64,000 nucleotides of DNA from Cryptomeria japonica. Taxonomy: Eukaryota; Streptophyta; Pinopsida; Cupressales; Cupressaceae. The notes under the pieces are model-generated. The model had not been told where the DNA came from, did no database searches, and saw only the letters and a list, made by a program, of their open reading frames with translations. The position numbers and the translations under genes were made by a program. This document shows positions 25,077 through 36,044 of the stretch, piece by piece; the first letter of the stretch is position 1; each line of letters opens with the position of its first letter. The stretch spans positions 610,132,065 through 610,196,064 of the forward strand of contig NC_081405.1 in the NCBI RefSeq assembly GCF_030272615.1, given 5' to 3'.

Positions 25077-26720
25077 GCATCCCTAACACATAAACAAGGG
25101 TTTTACAAGGCTCCCTTAACCTATAGAATAATGGGGTTTTGAAAGGCTCCCCTAACTTTCATCAAGGATTTTAAAGTGGCTCCCAAAACCAACAAACAAG
25201 GGTTTTCCTAGGATCCCATAACCTATAACAAAGTCATCAACTTACCAATAGCACAACTAACCCTTAACCAAAAACTATCACTAGCCAGACTAGGCCTTTT
25301 AAAATTGCTAGCATCCAGCATGCTTGTTGAATGAACAACACTCCCACAACCAAAACACAAGAGAGGAACCTGAAAGAACACATGGGAGTTTTGAAAGGCT
25401 ACCCTAACCTTCATGACATACACAAGGAGGGTTTTTGAAGGCTCTCTCAAACCCCCCCAAAAACTGGAAAGCATGGTTAAAAAAACCCAACCTTGACCAT
25501 GAATATCTACAAGAAAGTAATGGCAAGTGGCCTCAACGAGCAACTCAAGTAGAATCCTCACCCAAAAGACCTACTCCTACCACCTCCCCACCTCAATAGG
25601 GAAGAGTTCCACCTCAATAGGAATAGAAAGAAGGCAGAACATCAACCTTAGAGGCTCTCTCATAGCAAGCAAATACCCAACTGCTCCCAACCACCAAATC
25701 TCTGCCTCCATAGAGGAAAGGGCCACTTCAGATAGGCTAGGAAGAGAGAAGCCCAGAAGCCCACACATTACAGTAATGGACCAGCAAAGAAAAATCTCCT
25801 CCACCTCTGAAGGAGGACTTTCTAGAACAAGGAAAAATTCAATCAACCATGTCTCTAGAGAATCTTCAAGAGGAAGCACAAGAATAAAATCCCTCAGAAA
25901 CATAGAGACTCCCTCATGAGAAATGACAAAGAGCCCGAACAAACCATTCACATCCAAATAAATCCTCTCCATCTTCAATAGAGGGGGAACTCTTACCAAG
26001 CCAAAACTAAGAGAACATGGGGATTGAGTAGAGGACACCCAAACCAAAGATAAAACATCAGAAGACCAGAGGGTCTTCTCACCCTTGAAACAATAAAACC
26101 CTTCCAAAATTGCCATACTCTGCCAAGACCACGCAGATCCCTGCTTCTTGAGACCCACAAAAACAACAAGGAACATGGAATCCCCCCACACATGCCTGAA
26201 AAACAAAAAGCCACTCAGAACAGTCTGCAACCCTTCATGAGGCACCAAGGACAAACCCACAACACCAAAAAGATAGGACCAGGCAAAGTGGGGAGGCAAA
26301 AATACTCTCTTTGTCCCTGAGAGGAACCCATAACATAGCATGACACAGGCCACCAAAGCCAAAACACCACCGTGCGAGATCATTGACACCCAACAAGGTT
26401 CATCACTTGTGAGAAAAGAACCACAAACAGCCAGAAGCACATCACCCTCTCCACTCAAATACAAGAACAAGGGTGATGATATCACACCGCCCTCCTCTTT
26501 GCATTCAATCCACACACTCTGCAAACCACACAAGACTACACAAAAACTAGAGAAACCAAGTTGGGCCAAAGATAAGAGGCCTCCCCCTTCACCATCTTCC
26601 TCATCATTCTCTTCTCCATCGCCTGAATCATCAAGCACTGAAACCCTAGCTCGCCCTGCTTCTGCTTTCTCGCTCATGACTCCATTTCCTATCCTGAAAT
26701 TTTAGAATGTTGAAATATTA
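24614..26720 (-). mobile_element. PIEVE element, copy 1 (unrecognised retroposon-like element)
   Basis: A GC-richer block bounded by microsatellites. On the minus strand it has an ATG at 26677, a long ORF, a 3' region built of short GGTTTTG...AAAACC repeats (about 24620-25220), and a tail reading ...GTTTACCCTTAGTCAAAAATAATAA into the (AATAAC)n array. Copy 2 at 40540-42435 shares the N-terminus, the PIEVE motif, the C-terminal AFQN segment and the A-rich end. No RT or transposase is visible, so it would be non-autonomous. No target-site duplication was found here, and the limits are approximate. Confidence 0.6.
25223..26677 (-). pseudogene. PIEVE element ORF, copy 1 (unknown protein)
   Basis: Met at 26677 opens 366 codons to a TAG at 25577-25579. 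A second TAG follows one codon later (25571-25573), then the same frame stays open about 115 more codons to 25223. The N-terminus is Ala/Arg then strongly acidic (DDSGDGEENDEEDGEGG, about residues 16-32). The rest is rich in Leu, Val, Phe, Trp and Ser, with motifs such as SPPSEVEE and PIEVELFPIEVG near residues 350-363. The homologous start, the acidic stretch and the RVAFQN segment downstream of the stops match copy 2. I recognise no domain. The opposite strand is also partly open and Ser/Arg-rich, so coding sense rests on the conserved ATG and on tail polarity. It may be a decayed ORF. Confidence 0.5.
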
Positions 26721-27173
26721 TTCATTTAATACTATTGTTATAATTGTTGTTATTATTGTTATTATTGTTATTGTTGCTATTGTTATTTTTATTGTTATTG
26801 TTATTGGCATCTTGTTGAATATTAATAATAATTTTAGGTTTCACATGATAAAAAAGCATGAGTTGTATTGACTTGGTTTGGATTGTGATTGCTATTGCTA
26901 TTGCTATTGCTATTGCTATTGCTATTGCTATTGCTATCGCTATTGCTATTGCTATTGTTGTTGCTATTGCTATTGTTATTGTTATTGTTATTATTATTGT
27001 TATTGTTGTTGTTCTTGTTTTTGTTATAGTTATTGTTATTGTTATTGTTGTTGTTGTTATTGTTATTATTGTTGTTGTTATTGTTATTGTTATTGGCATC
27101 TTGTTGAATATTAATAATAATTTTAGGTTTGACATGATAAAAATGCATGAGTTGTATTGACTTGGTTTGGATT
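26720..27173 (+). repeat. TTATTG / TTGCTA microsatellites with a duplicated 79-bp segment
   Basis: Two blocks of TTATTG- and TTGCTA-type arrays (26737-26805 and 26885-27094), each followed by a near-identical 79-bp unique segment (26806-26884 and 27095-27173, offset 289 bp) beginning GGCATCTTGTTGAATATT. The second block has a long pure TTGCTA run. Apparent Ala/Ile or Asn/Ser repeat proteins from this region are artefacts of the array. Confidence 0.92.
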
Positions 27174-28372
27174 AAGCTCTTTGTCATAATCGTGGATTAA
27201 TAAATATGGTAGTGTCATCATCAAAGTAGAAACACCAAATGGAAGAAAGCAAACCTCCATGTACTGATAACTACAGGAAATAGACAAATTAGCCCAAAAC
27301 TGGACCTATTTCTATTGACTGGCCTTAACATCTAAATATTTGATTGAGACAAAGATTTGATTCATTAATCAAATTTAATTTGCATGTCTGATGTTATTTG
27401 TTACTAACGATAAAATTGAATTGAGTCAAACCTTGGAACTATACTAATAAGATGGTGGGATCGATCCATTAGGGACCATATTACTAAATCCGATATGAAC
27501 AAGAGATAATAATATGTTATACTAATTAATTTATATTGAAGAATTCATCAAATCCGCTCAATTCCGTTACTCAGATTGATCCTATTGATGGAATTACTCC
27601 ATGGATATCTTTATGTATAGGATTATCTTTAGGAAGTGAGTAGGGTGATACAAGAGAGGATAAGCCACTATCACATCTATGAAATATATGCATTGTGAAA
27701 CTAAAGAATTTAAAACGCAATGAAAAAAATTCTTGTTTTTAATGATAACATATGTCAAATACATGATATAAAAAATAACAAGGTGTAATATTGTGATTAA
27801 CTAAAAAATGAAAGTACATAAGATATGAATTTTGTGAAGCAAATGTATCTAGATTTAAAATTTTCATTTAAAATTAAATCTGAAACTAAAAATTTGAAAT
27901 TATGCACATGTAGGCAATTGTCCACTTGACCAAAATGAGAGGTAATAAAATAGAATTTATCCTAAGAATGCAAATGAGGAACCATTTCCAAAATATTTTA
28001 TTGGGGAGACCAATTAGGCTTAATTTTGTTCCCATATGGCTTCTAAGCACTGTGACTGATTGTTCCCTTTTGAATGTTGATTAGATATAATTAGATGTAA
28101 AGATGCAAAAAAATGGTTAAATAGTGCAAAATTTAGAAGATTCAACAAAAATAGATATAAGTTCAAATATATAGATCTAGAAATTTAATAATATATAAAA
28201 ATAAACATATCACTAAAATTGATTCTAAAACAATCATACTAATGTGTTAGGCACCCTAGTCCAAATATGTGTCTAGATGCAAATAAGTGTTAGATTTGGT
28301 ATTAGGAGCATCCAAACTAAAACCCTCCAAAAATTAGGTCAAATTGGTAGAACTATGGTTCTAATTGACATA
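27174..28372. other. AT-rich spacer, nothing recognised
   Basis: About 1.2 kb with no supported ORF, RNA or repeat signature. Confidence 0.6.
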
Positions 28373-28377
28373 GTTTA
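28373..28377. repeat. Target-site duplication GTTTA, left copy
   Basis: GTTTA precedes the TGTTGG of element E and recurs at 36040-36044 straight after its terminal CA. This fixes the insertion limits. Confidence 0.92.
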
Positions 28378-29879
28378 TGTTGGTATTATAATAGACAAGG
28401 AGATATTGTTGGCATTTCAATAAGGATATTGAGAAGGTTGTTGATGATTATGGATATAACTGATCAAGGATGTTTTACTATCTTAATATTATTATTTTGT
28501 CATTGATGTCAAGAAATTGATTTTCTAATTCAGTATGATATTGCCATATCTTAAGAAGTATGATTTGATGAGTATAAAGATGTTGGTAAAAGACACAGAA
28601 AGAATATGATGAATAAGGGGAGAAATAAGTTATTCAATGGGCAACTATTACCGAGTTAGACAATGATGAGATCATGATGCTTAGATTGTTTTGATATCAT
28701 ACATATGTTATTGATTGTAAGGTTAATACTATACTATGTTACCGAGCAAAGAACCTAGTCGGTAAACCCTTAGGTTATCGCTATCAGTTAATGAAGGCGG
28801 AATGTCTACCGAGTGAAGTTTAGTATTTATCGAGTTGCAACCGAGTAATAACAGAATGCACTAAATTATTACATGCATTATTTAATGAATGAAGCTGATG
28901 AGCTGGCTATAATTAAATGATTGGTATGTCGTGAATGAAGTTTGTTAAAGAATTTATGGAAAAGGAAAATCGGCAGGAAGATCTATAGCTCAGTTTGAAC
29001 CGCAATACCCTAGCACAAGTTCTAAGAAATGTATTCAAGTTCCAAGGCGGGGTAAAATGTTTTTCAAATCGAAGGATACATTGAACCTGGTCAAAGTTTG
29101 AAGATCTGATGGCTATGTTGATCATGGGAAATGTGATCAAGGAGATTAAGCGGTTAGCTATTATTTATAAATAAGGAACTGTTGATAAACAATGCATGCG
29201 GGCAAGTGTATGCATAGGGATGCTACATGGTGATTACCGAGCACTGAAGATTGAAGACCTATTTTGAATAACAGAGTATAGAGCCCAGCAGATGGACAAG
29301 ATTAGTTCTATGTCTATATTGTATTGAGAAAATAAGAATCTGCTTTAGCATTTTAGATGTGAAGTTGCAGATAGATTTTTATTATTGTTATTTTGTAAAG
29401 TGACAGAAAATCTCTTAATCGAGTGGACTTAACAGTCTTATTTGTAAAACCCTCTAGCAAGGTGACATTCTGATTGAGTGTTTGAAATCCTTTAACAAGG
29501 TCACGTCTAACAAGGTGAAGATCCTAATAGATCTGAGGGAAATCCCTTAACCAGTTCACATCTAGCAATGTGTTTGTAATCTTTAATAGGATTTTCTTTT
29601 AACCGAGCATACTCTAGAAGAGTATATTTCTTAGTGGGTCCGAAATCCCACAGTGGTTTTTCCCTATTTGGGTTTCCACATTAAATCTGTTGTTATGAGT
29701 GTTATGATGTTTATATGCTTTTGAGTTTGCATGTTTAGTAGTTTTGGTTATATTACTGAAGTATATGTTACTAAGGTTGAATCTGATGTTTTTATGGAAG
29801 ATTAAGTTTGTATGATTCACCCCCCCTCTCATATTATTAGCTTGGCATATGTACTTAACATTAAGTATCAGAACTATCA
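28378..29879 (+). repeat. Element E 5' LTR
   Basis: 1502 bp from TGTTGGTATTATAATAG to GAACTATCA. Its first 29 bp are a terminal unit followed by a second TGTTGG (28407). TATAAATA at 29166-29173. A ladder of degenerate units of about 40 bp containing CTTTAACAAGGT or CCTTAACC (about 29395-29600) precedes the GGTTTTTCCCTATTTGGG motif near 29653-29675. Confidence 0.95.
29166..29173 (+). promoter_or_regulatory. LTR TATA box of element E
   Basis: TATAAATA followed by AGGAAC, conserved at the matching place in the 3' LTR (35339-35346) and in the minus-strand LTRs. Probable core promoter. Confidence 0.55.
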
Positions 29880-29880
29880 A

Positions 29881-29893
29881 TTGGTATTAGAGC
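29881..29893 (+). other. Primer-binding site of element E, mutated
   Basis: TTGGTATTAGAGC: one C-to-T change in the CAG of the initiator-Met match, like many of the stop mutations in this element. Confidence 0.88.
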
Positions 29894-29943
29894 TTTGGAC
29901 TCTGGAAGAAAATTTTAAAGGTACTTGAGGCAAAGATCCAAAG

Positions 29944-32900
29944 ATGTATAAGAGGGATTCACCAAAGCTAAACAAGTCAAGTTTCTCTACATGGCAAAAA
30001 ATGATGAAGCTGCACCTATTAGGAGCTGGAGAATATACTGTATATTATTTGGAGAATGATTTCATCACACCGAGCACCTATCCATTGATAATGGAAGAGA
30101 TAAACAAAGCAAGAACATATCCAAGCAATAATTGAAATAACATTTGCATTGACTGACTCAGAGTTTAATGATCTAGAAGGTTGCAATGATGCAAAGGCAA
30201 TGTGGAACAAGCTCATATCTATGTACGGAGGAGATGAACATGTTCAAAGAGTAAAAGTGGACAGTCTAAGAGGGCAACTTGAATCTATGAGGATGAATGA
30301 AGGTGAGAACATAACCTAGTACAGTACAAGACTAAAGGAGATTGTCAATAAAATCAAAGGAGCATGTGGAACTATTGAAGAAAAGGATATAACAAGTAAG
30401 TTGTTAAGAACCCTTCTACCAGCTTATGCAATCCGAGTCTCTGCAATCAATGAACTAAGGTCCATACCCAATATGCCAGTTTCTTTAAATGCTACTATTG
30501 GTAAGCTACATGCATTTGAGCTAAGTAACTTTGATAACAGTGGGTCTTTGGTAAATAAAGTTGAATCTGCATTTAGTTCTTTTCATATTGATGAATCTAA
30601 TGATTACAATGAAAGAAAGTATAAGTAATCTAAAGGAGATCATAGTGGAGCAAGTGAGAGATTTTGTAAGAGCATGGAGGAAGTACACAAACTGTATGAT
30701 GAAATCAGAAAGCAAGAAGAGTTTGAAGCACTATTAGGCAGAAGGTTACCGAGAGGCAAAGGTAAGTATAAAGGAAAACTACCTTTGAAAAGTTTTAATT
30801 GTGATAAGATAGCACATATGGCTTCTAACTGTCCTGACAAAGAATCTACTGAAAAGAGAGATTACCGATATGATAGACAGAAAGATAATCATTACAGAGG
30901 ACATTGAGACTTCAGAAGAAGAGTTAGAAAGTCATGCTTAATAGCCGATGAGGAATCCAATGACGATAAATCAGATGAAACTGATACAGAGGAAGTAGTT
31001 TATGTGGCTATCAAAGATGGATCAGATGAAGAAAGGTATGAAGAAAAAGCCCTAATATCTCACATAAATACTAATGATTCTTGGATCATAGATGGTGGAT
31101 GCTCACATCACATGACAGGTGATAAACACAAGTTTGTTATGTTAGAAGACTATGATGGAGGCTATGTAAGATTTGGTAATGATGCATCATGTCCGATAAA
31201 AGATAAAGGATCCATAACACTTCTTGACAATGCAAAGTGCAATGATGTTTATTGGGTTAAAGGTTTGAAATACAATTTGTTGAGTGTAGCACAGCTAAAC
31301 AATACATGATACTGAATAGAATTTCAGAAAGGAATTGTCAAAGTTCATGACAAGCATGGAAAGTTAGCTGCTACCAGGACACAAACAAAAGGTAATACAT
31401 TTCATCTTGACTCAACTCGAAATAAGTGTTTATATGCAAAGATAGATCATACCTAGTTATGGCATAAAAGGTTTTGTCATGTAAATTTTGATAATTTGAT
31501 CAAAATAAGCAAGAAGCACCGAGTAAGAGGTCTACCAAGTCTTGAAAAACTTGAGAATGCTATGTGACAAGGATGTCAGATGGGTAAAATGACAAGATCA
31601 ATCTTTACAAGTAAGTCCTACACTCCTAAAGGAATTTTAGATCCTGTGCACACTGATCTTTGTGGTCCTATGAAAGTTCAAAGTTATTATGGTGATAAAT
31701 ATTTCATATTATTTGTGGATGATTACTCAAGGATGATGTCAATTATGTTTTTAAAAGAAAAATCAGAAGCTTTTCAAATGTTTAAATGGTACAAGGCAAG
31801 AGTTGAGAATGAAATAGGAAGACAACTGAAATCTCTTAGATCAGATAGAGGAGGAGAGTTCACATCTGATGAGTTCAACTTATACTGTAATGATCATGGT
31901 ATTAAAAGAGAAGTCTCTACACCGAGAAATCCACAACAAAATGGAATTGCTGAGAGAAGAAATCGATCTACTGTGGATTGTGCTAGAACCCTGATGATTG
32001 AAAAGAAAGTGCCACAAACATTTTGGAGAGAAGCAATAAGCACAGCAGTTTACACCCTGCACCGAGTACAACTGAAGAAAGGAACTTTGAAGACACCATA
32101 TGAAATCTAGTATGACAAGAAACCTAATGTAAGTTATTTCAAAATCTTTGGAAGTAGATGCTATGTACACAAGGATGATATAAATCGCAAGCTTGATCAG
32201 AAAAGTGAAGAAGGAACATTTCTTGGTTATTCTTCTAGAAGTAAAGCATTTAAATGTCTGATCAAATCATCCAACGAAATATTAGAAAGTGCAAATGTGA
32301 AAATTGATGAATTTGCAGAAAGAAATGATGAAGGAAATTCCAAGGAACTAGAAGATTATGATAAATTCGTCTATGTTCAACTGACAAGTCTTACCGAGAG
32401 AACTGCGGAAGGAAATGAAGAGAATATTCAATTATCGAGTGATGAAGAAGATCATACAGAGCCTACTGAGCCTGTATTATCCAAGTATGTCAGAAGACAT
32501 CATGCATCAAGTCAGATTATAGGAGATAAGGATGATCTAGTGATGACAAGAAACAAACTGAGACAGAACACATGTCTGATATCTAAATTTGAACCGAGAA
32601 TAGTAAAAGGGGCATTTAATAGTGAAGATTGGATAAATGCTATGATAGAAGAGATTGATCAAATGAAGAAGAATGACACATGGACACTAATCCCAAGACC
32701 GAAGGACAAAAATGTAATCGGTACAAAGTGGATTTTTAGAAACAAGTTGAATGAAAAAGGTGAGGTCATTCGAAATAAAGCTAGACTAGTTTGCAAAGGT
32801 TATGCTCAAGAAGAAGGAATTGATTATGGTGAAACTTTTGCACCTGTGGCAAGACTAGAAGGAGTTAGAACATTGTTGGCTTATGCTGCTTTCAAGAATT

Positions 32901-34116
32901 TCAAGGTATATCAAATGGATGTCAAATCTGTATTTCTGAATGGTATATTAGAAGAAGAAGTTTTTATTGAACAACCTGAAGGATTTATTGAAGACAAGAG
33001 TAAAGATTAGGTATGTAAATTGAACAAAGCTTTATATGGTTTGAAACAAGCACCTAGAGCATGGTATGAAAGACTGCACTCTTATTTGATCAAGATTGGT
33101 TTTATAAGAACAAGTGAAAACAACAATATGTACATGAAGAATGATGAAAATAGAATACTGATCTAAGCCATATTTGTTGGTGATATCATATTTTGTGGAA
33201 ATGACTCTCTATATAAGAACTTTGGAAATGAAATGAGCAAAGAATTTGAGATGTCATTAATCTGTGAGATAAAGTATTTTATAGGTTTACAAATACTGGA
33301 AATGAAAAATGAGATTTTCATTACTCAATCCAAGTACATAAAGGAGATCTTGAAGAAGTTTGGAATGGAGGATTCAAAACTAGTAAGTACTCCTATGACT
33401 ACCAACTGTAAACTATCAAAGAATGATGAATCCGGATATGTTGATGAGACACTTTACGGATCCATGATTGGAAAGCTACAATATGTTGTTCATAGCAGGC
33501 CAGACATAGCACATGCAGTAAGTATAGTTGCAAGATTCTCTACAAATCCTAAGGAAACACACATGACAACAATCAAGAAAATTTTTAGATACTTGAAAGA
33601 CACTGAGGATTATGGCAGAAAGGAAATGACTTTGATTTAAAAGTTTATACTGATGCTGATTGGGCAAGCAACATTGATGACAGGAAAAGCACAAGTGGAG
33701 GAGCTTTCTTTTTAGGTGAAAGACTAGTGAGTTGGCTTAGCAAGAAACAAGGATGTGTTTCATAGTCAACAACAAAAGTTGAATACATTGTTGCAGCATT
33801 GAATTGCACCAACATAGCATGGATCAAACAACTATTGGAAGGTATAAATGAGAAAGTTACCAAGTCAGTAACTATATTATGTGACAATACTAGTGTCATT
33901 AACATTTCAAATAATCCTATTATGCACTCTAAGACAAAGCACATCTCTATCAAATATCATTATCTTAGAGAAGAAGCTCAAGAGAAGAAAGTGGTGTTGG
34001 AATATGTTAGTACAAAGGAACAAATAGCAGATATCTTCACCAAGCCACTGCCAAGGGACACTTTTGAGTATCTCAGAAGTAAGTTAGGGGTCCTACCCCT
34101 ATCTTCTACTCACTGA
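29944..34116 (+). pseudogene. Copia element E gag-pol polyprotein, decayed
   Basis: Met at 29944 (MYKRDSPKLNKSSFSTWQKMM). A one-base loss near 30105 shifts the gag frame; the second frame then runs to about 33600, and another small deletion in the RNase H lead-in shifts it again. Gag has a knuckle reading SFNCDKIAHMASNC (first Cys is Ser, near 30790-30830). Protease DSG is DGG (about 31080-31105). Integrase keeps HTDLCGP (about 31645), SDRGGEF (about 31840-31860) and NGIAERR (about 31940-31960). RT has [26 protein letters not shown] and [13 protein letters not shown], but FVDD is FVGD (about 33170-33188). RNase H ends KPLPRDTFEYLRSKLG. In-frame stops include TAG at 30317, 32108, 33008 and 33763. 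Non-functional. Confidence 0.94.
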
Positions 34117-34521
34117 CCGAGTTCGGTGAAAGCATCAATTCGATGACTCTACAGAATATCTTTTAGGAGTTGATGCTGATTTACACACTTTAGGAGGTTT
34201 TCTAAAGGTGTGTGGGAAACAATACAGGAAACAGGAATTGATGACATAAATGCTCTAACCGAGACTAAGTTGACACACAATAGCAGGTAATCACTTCATA
34301 CAGGAAGAAATTATGTTTTAGTTCTTTACTTTTTGGCATTGTTGTCAAAGGGGGAGAAGACTGAAGAAAAGAAAGACTAAAGAGAAAAGAGGAGAAGACT
34401 AATGTATGGGGGAGAATTCTGATGATAGGGGGAGAGCATTTCAGCATTTCAGAATCACACAGCAATCCAAATCAATTAGGTCAAATAAATTCGTTTTGCC
34501 ATCAATGCCAAAGGGGGAGAT
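34117..34521 (+). other. Element E 3' UTR with four polypurine tracts
   Basis: Purine tracts: CAAAGGGGGAGAAG (about 34346-34359), GGGGGAGAA (about 34408), AGGGGGAGAG (about 34427) and CCAAAGGGGGAGAT (34508-34521) just before the LTR. The last is the plus-strand primer; the first lies in a GGCATTGTTGTC context shared with B, C and G. Confidence 0.8.
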
Positions 34522-36039
34522 TGTTGGCATTATAACAGACAATGAGAGATTGTTGGCATTATAACAGACAAGGAGAGATTGTTGGCATTTCAATAAGGAT
34601 ATTGAGAAGGTTGTTGATGATTATGGATATAACTGATCAAGGATGTTTTACTATCTTAATATTATTGTTTTGTCATTGATGTCAAGAAATTGATTTTCTA
34701 ATTCAGTATGATGTTGCCATATCTTAAGAAGTATGATTTGATGAGTATAAAGATGTCGGTAAAAGACATAGAAAGAATATGACGAATAAGGGGAGAAATA
34801 AGTTATTCAATGGGCAACTATTACCGAGTTAGACAATGATGAGATCATGATGTTTAGATTGTTTTGATATCATACATATGTTATTGATTGTAAGGTTAAT
34901 ACTATACTATGTTACCGAGCAAAGAACCTAGTCGGTAAACCCTAAGGTTATCGCTATTGGTTAATGAAGGTAGAATGTCTACCGAGTGAAGTTTAGTATT
35001 TATCGAGTTGCAACCGAGTAATAACAGAATGCACTAAATGATTACATGCATTATTTAATGAAGGAATTTGATCAGCTGGCTATGATTAAATGATTGGTAT
35101 GCCATGAATGAAGTTTGTTAAAGAATCTATGGCAAAGGAAAATCATCAAGAAGATCTACAGCTCAGATTGAACTGCAATACCCTAGCACAAGTTCCAAGA
35201 AATGTGTGCAAGTTCCAAGGTGGGGTAAAACATTTTCAGGTCAAAGGATACATTGAACCTGGTCAAAGTTTGAAGATCTGATGGCTATGATTGATCATGG
35301 GAAATGCGATCAAGGAGATTAAGCGGTTAGCTATTGTTTATAAATAAGGAACTATTGATAAACAATGCATGCGGGCAAGTGTATGCACAAGGATGCTACA
35401 TAGTGATTACTTAGCACTGAAGCTTGAAGACCTATTTTGAATAATAGAGTATAGAGCCCAATAGATGGACAAGATTAGTTCTATGTCTATATTGTATTGA
35501 GAAAATAAGAATCAGCTTTAGCATTTTAGATGTGAAGTCGCAGATAGATTTTTATTACTGTTATTTTGTAAAGTGACAGAAAATCTCTTAACCGAGTGGA
35601 CTTAATAGTCTTATTTGTAAAACCCTCTAGCAAGGTGACATTCTGATTGAGTGTTTGAAATCCTTTAACAAGGTGAAGATCCTAATAGATCTGAGGGAAA
35701 TCCCTTAACCGGGTCACATCTAGCAATGTGTTTGTAATCTTTAACAGGATTTTCTTTTAACCGAGCATACTCTAGAAGAGTATATTTCTTAATGGGTCCA
35801 AAATCCCACAGTGGTTTTTCTCTATTTGGGTTTCCACGTTAAATATGGTGTTATGAGTGTTATGATGTTTATATGCTTTTGAGTTTGCATGTTTAGCAGT
35901 TTTGGTTATATTACTGAAGTATATGTTACTGAGGTTGAATCTAATGTTTTTATGGAAGATTAAGTTTGTATGATTCACCCCTCCCCTCTCATCTTATTAG
36001 CTTGGCATCTATACTTAACATTAAGTATCAGAACTATCA
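34522..36039 (+). repeat. Element E 3' LTR
   Basis: 1518 bp from TGTTGGCATTATAAC to GAACTATCA. It has two 29-bp terminal units (34522-34550, 34551-34579) before the TGTTGGCATTTC start, against one in the 5' LTR, and lacks a short segment near 35665 present in the 5' LTR. TATAAATA at 35339-35346. Confidence 0.95.
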
Positions 36040-36044
36040 GTTTA
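36040..36044. repeat. Target-site duplication GTTTA, right copy
   Basis: Partner of 28373-28377. Confidence 0.92.

Larger units (their letters stand above)
28378..36039 (+). mobile_element. Copia element E, complete
   Basis: 7662 bp: 5' LTR, primer-binding site, gag-pol, polypurine tract, 3' LTR, with a 5-bp TSD. Same subfamily as C in LTR ends and protein sequence. The coding region is one long frame broken by point stops and two small indels, so it is a full-length but dead copy. Confidence 0.96.

Noticed and set aside
25527-26705. Plus-strand Ser/Arg-rich frames opposite PIEVE copy 1, with a recurring STSIG phrase
   Set aside because: Kept only as an alternative: shorter and split, while the minus-strand ATG, acidic N-terminus and tail polarity agree between the two copies.
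26722-27187. Thr-Ile, Asn-Ser, Ala-Ile and Cys-Tyr repeat proteins in several frames
   Set aside because: All frames of the same hexanucleotide array are open because the repeat lacks stops; not genes.
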